From Methanosarcina acetivorans C2A (lineage in GTDB: Archaea; Halobacteriota; Methanosarcinia; Methanosarcinales; Methanosarcinaceae): 64,000 nt of DNA. The stretch spans positions 4,092,001 to 4,156,000 of the forward strand of contig NC_003552.1 of NCBI RefSeq assembly GCF_000007345.1. The letters are read 5' to 3'. Every line of letters begins with the position of its first letter. Position 1 is the stretch's first letter. The translations under genes and the position numbers were made by a program. Below are positions 44,301-53,084 of the stretch, one piece after another. Below the pieces are notes generated by a model, which made no database searches, had not been told where the DNA came from, and saw nothing but the letters and a program-made list of their open reading frames with translations.

Positions 44301-44782
44301 TATCCTCCTTTTCTAATTAATGAATAAGACATTTGTTACATAAGGAATATTTATTAATATTTTATAACATTTTGAGTTGTAGTATTCAACGATAATTATT
44401 ACCAAGCTTACATTTTAAGCATATCAGGCCAATTCCCAAGTAGAAATGAGTCAAATTTAACCTCAATTTTTAGAATCTGTCAAATTTATTTTGGGATATT
44501 TTTCAAATTTCAAGGTTTTTCCTCTAATGAAAGCTTAAACTGTCAAACTTGGACTACAGTCTCATCGAATAACTTTGTGAACTTTTATAATGTCAACTAA
44601 ATAACCCAACTTAGTTGGTAATTTAGCATAGATTATTTATTGTGGAAAAATCCAGGTTATCGATTTCATTGAATCAGTGACTTGAAGTGTAGGTCAATAG
44701 CTACTTGGCATTGATTATGATCTCGCCTGTTACCACCTGTTACTAAAAACGATTCGACCATATTAATATGGGAAATAAAAAA
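44301..44782. other. intergenic region
   Basis: No gene. The AT-rich stretch 44330-44420 likely holds the promoter of the downstream minus-strand gene. At 44446-44550 there are repeats of GTCAAATTTA and CTGTCAAA that recall the region near 30330. The 3' part, 44738-44782, contains CTGTTACTAAAAACGATTCGAC, nearly identical to 45762-45783. Confidence 0.5.
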
Positions 44783-44811
44783 GTTGGAAGAAGTTTGAAG
44801 ACTCTTCCAAC
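44783..44811 (-). terminator. hairpin downstream of DUF4430-like gene
   Basis: GTTGGAAGA and TCTTCCAAC form a perfect 9-bp stem with an 11-nt loop, 6 bases after the stop of the gene at 44818. An equivalent stem follows each of the paralogs at 45842 and 52268, so it is a conserved 3' element. Confidence 0.6.
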
Positions 44812-44817
44812 TAGCGT

Positions 44818-45588
44818 TCATTTCGATTGATAGTCTGATGGTAATACCGTGGCATCAGAACCCATGCCCCACGGATTCGGCCACGTCTCCCAAACACCCC
44901 ACACGAATGCGAAATAGGGGTACTCGGAGGCTGAATGATCTGCCAGGACAACTCCAGTCTGGGAAAGACTATGGTCCCACGTGTTTAGATCGCTCCCATC
45001 GCAGACGTATGTTTTCCACCATACAAAACCTTCACCAGTATTTCCCCAGTCCTCATAATTTGTGAAAGGACCATTTATGGTGGAGAGCTGACCAGGATAT
45101 GAAGGGTTTTCACCTATCGCGTATGCGTACCCATTCCTGGTTGCTGCATCCTTCCAGGCGTCGAGCAAGGTCTTGCCACTGCCCGTTATCCATACAACAT
45201 CAGTGGTATCATTATGTGATTCATTTAAGAGAGTTTGAGTCCATTCTTCAGTCGCAGCTTTTTTTGGGTCCACAAGAGCAAAGTGCACTTCATTTTCGGT
45301 ATCTCCACCATTATCTCCATCATTATTGGTTTCCGTGACGGTGGCCGTATCCTCTCCACCATTATTGGTCTCCGTGACAGTGGTCATATCCTCTCCACCA
45401 TTATTGGTCTCCGTGACGGTGGCCGTATCCTCTCCACCATTATTGATTTCCGTGACAGTGGCTATATCATTAGTTTCCTTTTCATCGTTGTCACCGGCAA
45501 CGCTGCCGCTGAGGTATGCGGCCGCCCCACCTACGGCGATCACCGCCACGATTATTATCGCTGCAATGATTTTTCGGTCTGCCATCAT
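44818..45588 (-). CDS. DUF4430-like secreted protein with 13-residue repeats
   Basis: A 256-residue protein. An N-terminal helix (IIAAIIIVAVIAVGGAAAYL) is followed by four copies of a 13-residue unit TVTETNNGGEDTA (residues about 43-95), encoded by a 39-bp tandem repeat. The C-terminal domain (about 100-256) has HFALVDPK, GSGKTLLDAWKDAA, LSTINGPFTNYEDWG, FVWWKTYVCDGSD and YPYFAFVWGVWETWPNPWGMG; it is rich in Trp/Tyr. This is the same domain as in the proteins at 45842 and 52268. Two adjacent ATGs follow GGAGG. It resembles DUF4430 domains, some of which bind corrinoids or act in surface recognition. Confidence 0.7.
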   Translation of the reverse strand: MMADRKIIAAIIIVAVIAVGGAAAYLSGSVAGDNDEKETNDIATVTEINNGGEDTATVTETNNGGEDMTTVTETNNGGEDTATVTETNNDGDNGGDTENEVHFALVDPKKAATEEWTQTLLNESHNDTTDVVWITGSGKTLLDAWKDAATRNGYAYAIGENPSYPGQLSTINGPFTNYEDWGNTGEGFVWWKTYVCDGSDLNTWDHSLSQTGVVLADHSASEYPYFAFVWGVWETWPNPWGMGSDATVLPSDYQSK

Positions 45589-45809
45589 TATCCTCCTTTT
45601 TATAGTTAATTAATAATTTTAATAATTATGTAACTACAGTATACAGTATCTCCGAATTTTTGAATCAAATGAAGAACTTATAACTAAGTGGTCACTTCCA
45701 TTGAACCGGCGATGTGGGGTCAGGTCAATAGATTACCAGGGAACCCTTGAGAGTGATCCCGCCTGTTACTAAAAATGATTCGACGATATTAATATCGGGA
45801 AATAAAGAA
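45589..45809. other. intergenic region
   Basis: No gene. A perfect palindrome CGATATTAATATCG lies at about 45783-45796 and is shared, as CATATTAATATG, with 44758-44769. The 3' conserved block at 45762-45842 matches 44738-44820. Confidence 0.5.
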
Positions 45810-45832
45810 GGAAGAGCTTGGAAAACTCTTCC
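45810..45832 (-). terminator. hairpin downstream of second DUF4430-like gene
   Basis: GGAAGAG and CTCTTCC form a 7-bp stem with a 9-nt loop, 9 bases after the stop of the gene at 45842. It is homologous in position and sequence to the hairpins after the two paralogs. Confidence 0.55.
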
Positions 45833-45841
45833 AACCCGCGT

Positions 45842-46402
45842 TCATGAATAGTCCGATGGGAATACTGTATAAGGAGAACCTGAAATACCATCAGGATACG
45901 GCCACGTAGCCCAACATCCCCACACGAATGCGAAATAGGGGTACTCTGAGGCGGAATGATCTGCCAAGACTACTCCAGTCTGGGAAAGACTATTGTCCCA
46001 CGTGTCTAGATCGCTCCCATCGCAGACATAGGTCTTCCACCATACAAAACCTGTACCATTATTTCCCCATCCTTCATAATTTGTGAAGGGACCATTTATG
46101 GTGGAGAGCTGATTAGGATACATAGAGTTTCCGCTCATCTCGTATGTGTACCCATTTTTGGTTGCTGCATCATTCCAGGCGTCGAGCAAGGTCTCGCCAC
46201 TGCCCGTTATCCATACAACGTTAGTGGTATCGTTATGTGGTGATTTCATTAGTTCTTCATAATAAAACTCACTCGAAGCTGCTTTTGGATCCACAAGAGC
46301 AAAATGCACTTCAGCTGCAGCTGCACTGCCTGCAAGCAGGGTAAGGCAGATTGCACAACTCAGGATTAAAGCCCACAATGTTTGAGTTAATCTTTTGTTC
46401 GT
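45842..46402 (-). CDS. DUF4430-like secreted protein with ACG in place of the start ATG
   Basis: A paralog of the proteins at 44818 and 52268: signal peptide (LWALILSCAICLTLLAGSAAAA), then HFALVDPK, GSGETLLDAWNDAA, FVWWKTYVCDGSD and YPYFAFVWGCWATWP. In the paralog at 52268 the start reads GAGGGATACG-ATG-AAC. Here the same context reads GGAGGGATATT-ACG-AAC, so the ATG has become ACG. A longer frame to 46507 exists, but it runs through sequence that is leader in the paralog and has no ribosome binding site. Translation may use ACG or ATT weakly, or the gene may be silent. Confidence 0.65.
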   Translation of the reverse strand, partial: TNKRLTQTLWALILSCAICLTLLAGSAAAAEVHFALVDPKAASSEFYYEELMKSPHNDTTNVVWITGSGETLLDAWNDAATKNGYTYEMSGNSMYPNQLSTINGPFTNYEGWGNNGTGFVWWKTYVCDGSDLDTWDNSLSQTGVVLADHSASEYPYFAFVWGCWATWPYPDGISGSPYTVFPSDYS

Positions 46403-46630
46403 AATATCCCTCCTGATATTGAAGTCAAAGAAAAAATTCCGGTTCTTTATGCACAATTTTTTCTTGTCGAGAAGTTCAGGGAACCCGCAACTAGGACTGA
46501 AAGTCAAGTCTTATGCGATTTATTAAAAATGCCAGATTAGTCCGTTTTTAGGGGGGATAAATCGATTCGTTCCAGCTTTGTTTTGGATTCTCTATGAAAG
46601 ATTCTCTCCAGAATTTTTCCTTTCCTCAAA
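46403..46630 (-). promoter_or_regulatory. conserved leader shared with the paralog at 52268
   Basis: This region is similar over about 200 bp to 52849-53065. Shared blocks are GTCAAAGAAAAAATTCCGGTTCTTTATGCA (46426-), CGAGAAGTT, GTCGATTCGTTCCAGCTT-like and TTTATGAAAGATT. Such long conservation of non-coding sequence upstream of two paralogs indicates a regulatory leader or shared promoter carried along in the duplication. Confidence 0.55.
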
Positions 46631-46939
46631 CCTTTTCCAGTTAGTCTTAATTTGTATACTGTTGGTCATAAAATCAATCGTTTTAGTAACAAATTTCCAT
46701 CTATGAGGTTGTCTTAAAATTCAAACCGTTCCTACAAAGAGAATGGGCAAAGTAAACTTTAAAGTCAGACCGCAAATTTTCCGAAATTAGAGCATATATA
46801 GCCCTAAAAAATAATACTTATTCGATAGAACTTACGCACTCGAAGTAGAAAATCAAGCATAATAAACATCCTGTTTAAATTTTCAATTTAGACGTTTAGG
46901 GGCATAAGGCTGCTGTTTTTCAGTTCAAATGCACAGGTT
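46631..46939. other. intergenic region with MITE-like segment
   Basis: No gene. From about 46706, GAGGTTGTCTTAAAATTCAAACCGTTCCTAC... resembles the left half of the MITE at 51143-51304 (CTGTCTCAAAACTCAAACCATTTCTAC), in the same orientation, over roughly 80 bp. This is probably a degraded relative. Confidence 0.5.
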
Positions 46940-47126
46940 TATCCCAATTGCAGGATCAAATTTAATATATAAGACAGGCTCTTAAAGTAGTACCTTCTAT
47001 TTTTTGCTACAATAATGTAGCTTACTGTTATAATGTGTGATTAATGTATATAATATTCATACTATACTCCAATATAGTAACCAATTTATAAGATTAATAA
47101 TATATTTAGCCTGAATTTCCCTAACT
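46940..47126. repeat. ~180-bp repeat, copy A
   Basis: The sequence, containing GGATCAAATTTAATATATAAGAC, GCTACAATAATGTAGC and TATACTCCAATATAGTAACCAATTTATA, recurs as copy B (53085-53290) and copy C (57120-57345). Copies share GTAATGTAGC-like words and TTAATTATATATTTA. Copy A ends at the IS200-type tnpA fragment, while B and C end at an IS1634-type end (TTTCAGCAGGT). In all three it lies upstream of a minus-strand gene. Confidence 0.65.
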
Positions 47127-47357
47127 TTATCTTAGAACGTGATCATCCACAATCTCAAGAGCATGAATCTTGTAGCCTTGCTCATTGCAAATGTTGTTGA
47201 AGATCAACTCGCAATCCTTTTTAATTCGCTTATTGTAGAATATATTGTATCGATACTTTGGCACCAAAACGAAATGGTAAGTTATCTGACCATAGTCATG
47301 GCTAAAACTGTTCAATTCAACGCGTATCACATCCAGGCTATAGGCGGCTGGCACCAC
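47127..47357 (-). pseudogene. IS200/IS605 TnpA fragment
   Basis: Residues about 20-74 read YGQITYHFVLVPKYRYNIFYNKRIKKDCELIF and HALEIVDDHVLR, the start of an IS200/IS605-type Y1 transposase (HFVLVPKYR..., DHVHLF-). The HUH motif is reached and lost (DDHVLR in place of DHVHL), and the second half with the catalytic Tyr is missing. The frame extends upstream to 47357 without a convincing start. Confidence 0.75.
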
Positions 47358-48042
47358 CTATGGCCACGGTGCCAAAAAAAGCTCATTTTACAAAAAAAGC
47401 AACGATTTAGATATTTAATGAGAAAAAACAAAGAGGCGAGGGTTCACTTCATCCCCAACCTGAAGAGGCTGTCCGATAATTACCTTAGGTAATTGAGGTT
47501 TCTGCTTAGAATATATTAACTATTATATAATATTCCACTAATTTTTTGGTTTATGGTTTTCATTAAATCTTTGAAGAATCAAGTTTGGACTTTACCTCTG
47601 GATATCCGAGATCTTATTCCTTCAGATCATATCTGCTATTTAGTTGAGTCTTTTGTGGATGAAATGGATTTTAGTGAATTTGAAACCAGGTATGATGGTT
47701 CTGGACACCCTGCTTATCATCCTTGCATAATGTGTAAGATTTTGATTCAATCGATGCTTGATAAAGTTCGATCATCGCGAGCGATAGCTCGCAATGTTCG
47801 AGAGAATATAGTTTACATGTATTTGGCTGAAAACTTGCAACCTGATTTTAGAACAATCAGTGACTTTAGAAAAGAAAATGAAAAACTGATTACAGAATTG
47901 TTCAAAAACACAGTTAAGGCAGCTAAAGATTTAGGGGTAATAAGTCTGTCAACAGCGGTTTAATTTTCCCCACATTGGTCGGTTTAAATTTCCCCATCTT
48001 TTGATATAAATTTTACTCAATTTTTCATAAACTTGTTAGAAA

Positions 48043-48816
48043 TTACTGGTAGATATTTCCTGATTTTATACCATGTTTCTTCCTTTCTTTCAGCCTGTAA
48101 CTTTCTCCTCTGATGTTAATTGTAGTACAGTGATGGAGAATTCTATCAAGTACAGCAGCCGCTATTACCTGGTCTTTGAATATCTCTCCCCATTCTCCAT
48201 ATGATTTATTTGACGTAAAGATGGTCGAACTCTTTTCATAACGTCTGGAAATCAACTGAAATAAACAGTGAGCTCCTTCCTCATCAAATGGGAGATAACC
48301 CATTTCATCAATGATCAGAACTTTAAATTTCATAAAGCCTTTGAGTTTCTTTTCAAGCATTCCTTCTCGATTTGCTATTTTCAACTTCTCGATAAGGTTT
48401 CCTGTATTGGTAAAGTAAACCGAAATCCCTGCTTTTGCTACTTCAATCCCAAGAGCGATTGCAAGATGAGACTTTCCAACTCCGGGAGGACCAAGGAAAA
48501 CGACATTCTCTGAATTATGAACAAATCTCAAGGTTGCAAGGTCTTCGATTGCTTTTTTATCAATGGATTTCTGAAATTCAAAATCGAATTCCTCAAGAGT
48601 CTTTTTCACAGGAAATGCTGCACTTTTCATTTTTCTCTCAATTGCAGCAGCTTCTCTGTACTTCTTTTCCTGTTCAAACAGATAATCAAGTACTTCCATT
48701 GTTGTCTTGCTATCTCTTGCAGCAATTTCAAGATAGTTGTCCAGAACCTCTTCAATAGTATTCAGTTTGAGGTATTGCAGGTTACTGTGAAGTCTCTCAT
48801 AGCTGAAATTGTTCAT
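48043..48816 (-). CDS. istB: IS21-family helper ATPase IstB
   Basis: A 257-residue AAA+ ATPase, near-identical to the copy at 12252-13025. Walker A GPPGVGKS and Walker B LIIDEMGYLP are intact. It overlaps the istA stop by 4 bp in the same coupled arrangement. Differences from copy 1 are few (KKYREAAAIERKMK against KKHREAAAIERRMK). Confidence 0.95.
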   Translation of the reverse strand: MNNFSYERLHSNLQYLKLNTIEEVLDNYLEIAARDSKTTMEVLDYLFEQEKKYREAAAIERKMKSAAFPVKKTLEEFDFEFQKSIDKKAIEDLATLRFVHNSENVVFLGPPGVGKSHLAIALGIEVAKAGISVYFTNTGNLIEKLKIANREGMLEKKLKGFMKFKVLIIDEMGYLPFDEEGAHCLFQLISRRYEKSSTIFTSNKSYGEWGEIFKDQVIAAAVLDRILHHCTTINIRGESYRLKERKKHGIKSGNIYQ

Positions 48817-50057
48817 TCAAAATCACCGTCACTGAATGTTTCATAGATGTCAAGAGACCTCTTTTCAACTTCAGGACCTGAGAACTTCAACGGAATCTGT
48901 AATTCTTTCTTGCATTTTGAATTCTCTTTAAGAATCTCACTCAGGAGACCCTGAAAATGTTCCTTTTTTCTGGAAACCCTACAATTACCTGAAAGAATTT
49001 CATGTTCACAAACCTTCTCATAATCAACATAGACCTCGAATATTCCTTCAAAAATCTGAAGCTCTGCAGTTCTTCCTGCAAACCTGTAAGGAACAGAATA
49101 CTTATTTCCAAGGAACGAAATATAACAGTCTCTGGAGACCTTTCTGGTCTCCTTATGGACAACTTTGTAAGGAGGAACCTGATCCAGAGGGATCAGTTTC
49201 TCCTCCTTAAAACGTTCAAGGGGGATTTGATAGGTTGTTCCGTGGACAGTTGAATTTACCCTTTCCAACCACCTGTGAACTTGGCCGTTCAGGTCTTCGA
49301 GAGAGGTAAATCGTCTTCCAAGGAAGAAATCCCTCTTGACATAGCCTACCGTTTTTTCAATTTTACCTTTTGTCTGAGGCCTGTAAGGCCTGCATAACCG
49401 TGGAATAAAACCAAAGCATTTGAAGAAATCCTCAAACTGTGAGTTCCATTCAGAATCTGATGATTTTAAGGCTCTTTTGATAACAACCTGTTTCATGTTA
49501 TCATAGAGAATCTCCTGTGTAAATCCTCCAAAGTACTCAAAGGCGTTCAGATGACACTGGATAAGAGTGGAAGTGTCTATGCCCAGTGTAAATTCAACAT
49601 ATTTCATCCTGGAATATCCAAGAATCATGTTGAAGCAAAAGAGTTTCTTTATCTTTCCATCAACCTCAACTGTTCCCATCTCTGCCCAGTCAACCTGAGC
49701 CTGTACACCTGGTTTTGTTTCATAGCGGAGTACAGCAGGGACTCCCTGCTGAGGTCGGACTTTTCTTACAAAGTCCTTGACGATGGTCATTCCTCCATCA
49801 AAACCCATTTCTTTGATTTCCCGATAGAGCCGAGCAGCAGTGTAGGAGCCTTCTTCAAGCTTTTTAAGTATATAAGGTTTATATGGATCAAGCTTGCTCT
49901 TTCTTCCGGGACGTTTCTGGGGTTCAGGTAAGGTTTTCAGCAGGAGATATTTCCTCACAGTTTTCCTGTCAAAACCGGTTTGTCTGGCGATTTCACTAAT
50001 GCTCAAGTTTTGTGAACTTAAATCTCGAATCAAGAATAAATCCTCCTTTTTCAGCAT
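48813..50057 (-). CDS. istA: IS21-family transposase IstA
   Basis: A 414-residue DDE transposase, near-identical to the copy at 11011-12255, with the helix-turn-helix (SISEIARQTGFD) and the catalytic Asp/Asp/Glu segments intact. The element is complete, so either copy could supply transposase for the other. Confidence 0.95.
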   Translation of the reverse strand: MLKKEDLFLIRDLSSQNLSISEIARQTGFDRKTVRKYLLLKTLPEPQKRPGRKSKLDPYKPYILKKLEEGSYTAARLYREIKEMGFDGGMTIVKDFVRKVRPQQGVPAVLRYETKPGVQAQVDWAEMGTVEVDGKIKKLFCFNMILGYSRMKYVEFTLGIDTSTLIQCHLNAFEYFGGFTQEILYDNMKQVVIKRALKSSDSEWNSQFEDFFKCFGFIPRLCRPYRPQTKGKIEKTVGYVKRDFFLGRRFTSLEDLNGQVHRWLERVNSTVHGTTYQIPLERFKEEKLIPLDQVPPYKVVHKETRKVSRDCYISFLGNKYSVPYRFAGRTAELQIFEGIFEVYVDYEKVCEHEILSGNCRVSRKKEHFQGLLSEILKENSKCKKELQIPLKFSGPEVEKRSLDIYETFSDGDFE

Positions 50058-51142
50058 GATTCACAATCCTCGAACTTTTCTCAAGGATTGAGAATTGGGG
50101 AATTTTAATCCGCCGAAAATGGGGAATTCTTAACCGCCGTTGACAAGTCTTGAGCAGTTAAGCACTGACGGATCCATGGTAAAAGCTTCTGCGTCAAAAA
50201 ATAATGTGGTTTTGGAAGAGGTCTTGAGAGTTATTGGAGAATATGTAAACAATGAATTAAAAAAAGGTATTGAAGTAGACAAACTTGAGGATGAACATTT
50301 TGGTAACTGCCGTGGTTACGGTCAATTGAATAAAAGTGGAAAATACAAAGTAAAAGCTGTAGTTGCGAAGTATATAAAACAAGTAAATAAGGATAATTCT
50401 AATGACAGGAAAAAAGAGATCGAAGACACAGTTGAAGAAGCACTTGATGAATTTAAAAAAGACAGTATTGAGAAAGTAAGCTTGACTGATAAAGAATCTC
50501 GTTTTATGAAAAACAAAAAGGGAGTATTTGAACTGGCATACAATTCCCAAATAACAGTGGACCATAAACAGGGGATTATTGTTGCAAATGATATCTGCCA
50601 AGATAGAACTGATACCTATCAATTGAAACCACAGATTGAACTTGTGGAAGAAAATTGTGTTTTCTTAAAAGAGGGTACTAAGATATGTGCAGATAGTGGA
50701 TACTATAGCGGAAATAACATTCATTATTTGAATGATAAAAAATTGGACCCATATATTCCAGAGCAAAAAGAAGTAACTAAAACAATAACAGAAAACGTCG
50801 AAGAGCTAAGGTTCAATATCAGTAATTTTGAATATAATGAAGAAATTGATGAGTTTATATGCCCCGAAAATCAAAGATTAAAGTTTTTGTATGAGGGTTA
50901 TGAGAAAGAAAGGAAGAGAAAATACAGACTTTATAAGGGAACTGAATGTAAAAAGTGTAAATTTAGCAAAAATTGTACAAAAAGAAAGGATGGAATTAGG
51001 CATTTAAAAATAGCTGAATTTTCAAAAGAAAGAAAACAATTAGCTGATAAAATGGAAACAGAAGAAGCTAAGAAAATATATGGACAAAGAAAGCAGGTAG
51101 TAGAACCTGCAATTGGAAACTGTAAAGAGAATTTAGGGTTTA

Positions 51143-51304
51143 CAGGCTGTCTCAAAACTCAAACCATTTCTACAATTGGATAATGAGCAACGTTGAATTT
51201 AAAAACAAGACCACCTAAATTAGAGAAATTTACACATGAATTAACCTTGTAGTAGAAAAAATTTGACACAATTGTAGAATTAACTTTAGTTTTGAGACGG
51301 CCTG
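51143..51304. mobile_element. 162-bp MITE with 17-bp inverted repeats
   Basis: Inverted repeats CAGGCTGTCTCAAAACT (left) and CAGGCCGTCTCAAAACT (inward from the right) differ at one base. The target duplication is TTTA on both sides (51139-51142 and 51305-51308). It is inserted in the IS1182 transposase between the codons of GF and REFL. There is no coding capacity. A degraded relative lies at about 46706. Confidence 0.88.
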
Positions 51305-51574
51305 TTTAGAGAATTTTTAACCAGAGGATTGAAATCAGTCAGAAATGAATTTAATTTGGTGTGTACAGCAGTTAACTTAAAGAAAATATGGATTTACTCA
51401 AATAAAAACGAGATCAATAGAAAGATAAATGGAATAAATGGAACTTTTCACTTTAAGACTTGAGTAATAAGGAATAGAAAACAAATCTCATAAAAAAGTT
51501 CCAATTTATCAGCAGACGATATTATTTTATTACTAACAGTAATTGTCGGACAGCCTTTGAAGGACGGGGTATTG

Positions 51575-52192
51575 GTAAGTAGCCCAGGGGAATTTCACCC
51601 CCAGGCCCTCTCAGATCCGTACGTGAATCTCTCGATTCATACGGCTCCCATTATCCAGCCATAAAGCCTTGTTTTGTCCATTGGTTCCTCCCTTGAAGAC
51701 AAGGTTGACCGCGGTTCAAAACTGGATAATACAATCCCTTCGCTTCATGCCCATTACAGGCACTTCATCACTACTACGAATTGTTCCGCCCCTGTTCATC
51801 GCATCGATACTTTTGTCCTTGCGGGTCCACCGCTTGGAGGTTTCTCTTTACATCGATGAGCAGGTTCCCACGTTCCACAGAAAAGCACGAGTTAAGTTCC
51901 CGCCACCTATATACCGGTCACCATCTGGTCAGTAAACAGAGTATCTTCCAGACTTATCCCAGGTTAGTCACGCCACCTGTTGACGACATCATCGCGTTTT
52001 CGATACGTCTTCAGTGGTTCATTTTCATTCGGCTCCTTAACCCACACCTGACGAAGTCATAGCCTCGCCTTTTCCCATAATGCTCACTACCGTGGCTTTT
52101 GACCAAAGCAGCTTATGGGTGGTTTGGAATCACTTCCTGTAAAGCGAGTCCGAGGGGTCTACCCTCATCTTTTCTGCAGCCTCGTGGCACAC
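51575..52192 (-). ncRNA. group II intron without ORF
   Basis: Transcribed on the minus strand. The 5' end reads GUGUGCCACGAGG at 52192, fitting the GUGYG intron start. Domain V is a 34-nt hairpin at 51614-51647: GAGCCGUAUG, GAGA loop, then CACGUACGGAUC. The domain VI stem CCUGGGGG / CCCCUGGG follows, and the 3' end is ...CUACUUAC at about 51575, fitting the AY rule. The middle 400 nt are structured and carry no reverse transcriptase or maturase gene. Intron-encoded proteins normally lie in domain IV, so this copy must rely on a protein made elsewhere or is inactive. The 3' exon is 18 bases from the IS1182 end. Confidence 0.85.
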
Positions 52193-52225
52193 CATGACCC
52201 TCCGCGCTCCCATTGTAATAAAGAA

Positions 52226-52249
52226 GGAAGGGGTTTAAAAAACTCTTCC
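52226..52249 (-). terminator. hairpin downstream of third DUF4430-like gene
   Basis: GGAAGGG and CTCTTCC pair with one G-U to form a 7-bp stem around an A/T-rich loop, 19 bases after the stop at 52268. It is homologous to the hairpins at 44783 and 45810. Confidence 0.5.
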
Positions 52250-52267
52250 AACTGGCGCTCATTATGG

Positions 52268-52834
52268 TTAATAGTCCCTTGGTAATACCGTGAAATTAGT
52301 ACCCATACCCCACGGATTTGGCCACGTACACCAGGTTCCCCACACAAATGCGAAATAGGGGAACTCGGAGGCGGAATGATCCTTCAGGTCAATTCCAGTC
52401 TGGGAATAACTAATGTTCCACGTGCTTAGATTGCCCCCATCGCTGACATACGTTTTCCACCATACATAACCACCTTCTGAATCATTGTTTCCCCATCCTT
52501 CATAATTTGTGAAAGGACCGTTTATGCTGGAGAGTTGATAAGGATAGCTAGAGTTTCCGCCTATCCCGTATGTGTACCCACTATTGTTTGCTGCATCAGC
52601 CCAGGCTTCGAGCAATGTATCGCCACTGCCAGTTATCCATACAACGTCAGTGGTATTATTATGTGGTGCAGTTGTGAGTAAAATATTAGTCCAATATTCA
52701 TTTGCAGCTACTTTTGGGTCCACAAGAGCAAAATGCACTTCATCTTCTGCAGCTGCGCTGCCCGCAAACAGGGTAAGGCAGATTGCACCACTCAGAATTA
52801 AAGTCAACAATATTCGAGTTAATTTATTGTTCAT
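52268..52834 (-). CDS. DUF4430-like secreted protein
   Basis: A 188-residue protein from the ATG at 52834, chosen because GAGGG is 5 nt upstream (a longer frame to 52846 begins before it). The signal peptide is RILLTLILSGAICLTLFAGSAAA. The mature part has HFALVDPKVAA, GSGDTLLEAWADAA, LSSINGPFTNYEGWG, YVWWKTYVSDGG and FPYFAFVWGTWCTWPNPWGMG. It is a close paralog of the proteins at 44818 and 45842. It lacks the long N-terminal repeats of 44818. Likely exported and, given the Trp/Tyr-rich surface, a ligand-binding or structural surface protein. Confidence 0.75.
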   Translation of the reverse strand: MNNKLTRILLTLILSGAICLTLFAGSAAAEDEVHFALVDPKVAANEYWTNILLTTAPHNNTTDVVWITGSGDTLLEAWADAANNSGYTYGIGGNSSYPYQLSSINGPFTNYEGWGNNDSEGGYVWWKTYVSDGGNLSTWNISYSQTGIDLKDHSASEFPYFAFVWGTWCTWPNPWGMGTNFTVLPRDY

Positions 52835-52848
52835 CGTATCCCTCATAT

Positions 52849-53065
52849 ATTATGGTCAAAGAAAAAATTCCGGTTCTTTATGCATAACTTATTCTTATCG
52901 AGAAGTTACAGAAACCCACCACTATGACTGGTAAAAGTTAAGCCTTTTTTACCGTGACTTATAAAAAATATCAGATAGCCTATATTTAGACTGGAAAAAG
53001 TCGATTCGTTCCAGCTTCTGTTTTGGTTTCTTTATGAAAGATTTCCCCAGAATTATTCCTCTGAT
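52849..53065 (-). promoter_or_regulatory. conserved leader shared with the paralog at 45842
   Basis: Similar to 46403-46630 over about 200 bp, as described there. Differences cluster in the middle and the end nearest the gene is best conserved, GTCAAAGAAAAAATTCCGG. Candidate roles are a transcription-factor region or an mRNA leader. No known riboswitch pattern is recognised. Confidence 0.55.
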
Positions 53066-53084
53066 CCCCTTTTTATTTTCACTT

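Larger units (their letters stand above)
47947..50145 (-). mobile_element. IS21-family insertion sequence, copy 2 (inverted)
   Basis: Ends TGTCAACAGCGGTTTAA (left) and TGTCAACGGCGGTTAA (inward from the right), as in copy 1 but reversed. The target duplication is AGTC on both sides (47943-47946 and 50146-50149). Both genes are intact and differ from copy 1 at only a handful of residues (for example KIEKTV against KIENTV). The length is 2,199 bp, one base longer than copy 1. It lies inside the IS1182 transposase gene. Confidence 0.94.
47553..51463 (+). pseudogene. IS1182-family transposase, split by IS21 and a MITE
   Basis: The N-terminal part (47553-47946) has FIKSLKNQVWTLPLDIRDLIPSDHICYLVE and RTISDFRKENEK, the IS1182 N-terminal block. 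The middle part (50146-51142) has LEQLSTDGSMVKASASKN (first Asp), CADSGYYSGNN (second Asp) and VVEPAIGNCKENLGF (Glu). The last part (51305-51463) reads REFLTRGLKSVRNEFNLVCTAVNLKKIW. Rejoined at the target duplications (GVIS-LEQLS and KENLGF-REFL), the frame is continuous. All three catalytic residues are present, so excision would restore it. Confidence 0.88.
47466..51556 (+). mobile_element. IS1182-family element carrying an IS21 and a MITE
   Basis: Outer ends: GGCTGTCCGATAATTAC at the left (47466) and GGCTGTCCGACAATTAC reading inward from the right (51556). Flanks TGAAG lie next to both ends (CTGAAG left, TTGAAG right), a probable 5-bp duplication. Inside are an IS1182 transposase gene, an IS21 copy (47947-50145) with 4-bp duplication AGTC, and a MITE (51143-51304) with 4-bp duplication TTTA. 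Excluding both insertions gives an element of about 1.7 kb, a normal size. Confidence 0.88.

Noticed and set aside
10924-50145. one composite transposon between the two IS21 copies
   Set aside because: The segment is 39 kb and contains core metabolic genes. Each IS has its own different target duplication (TTTA and AGTC), so they inserted independently.
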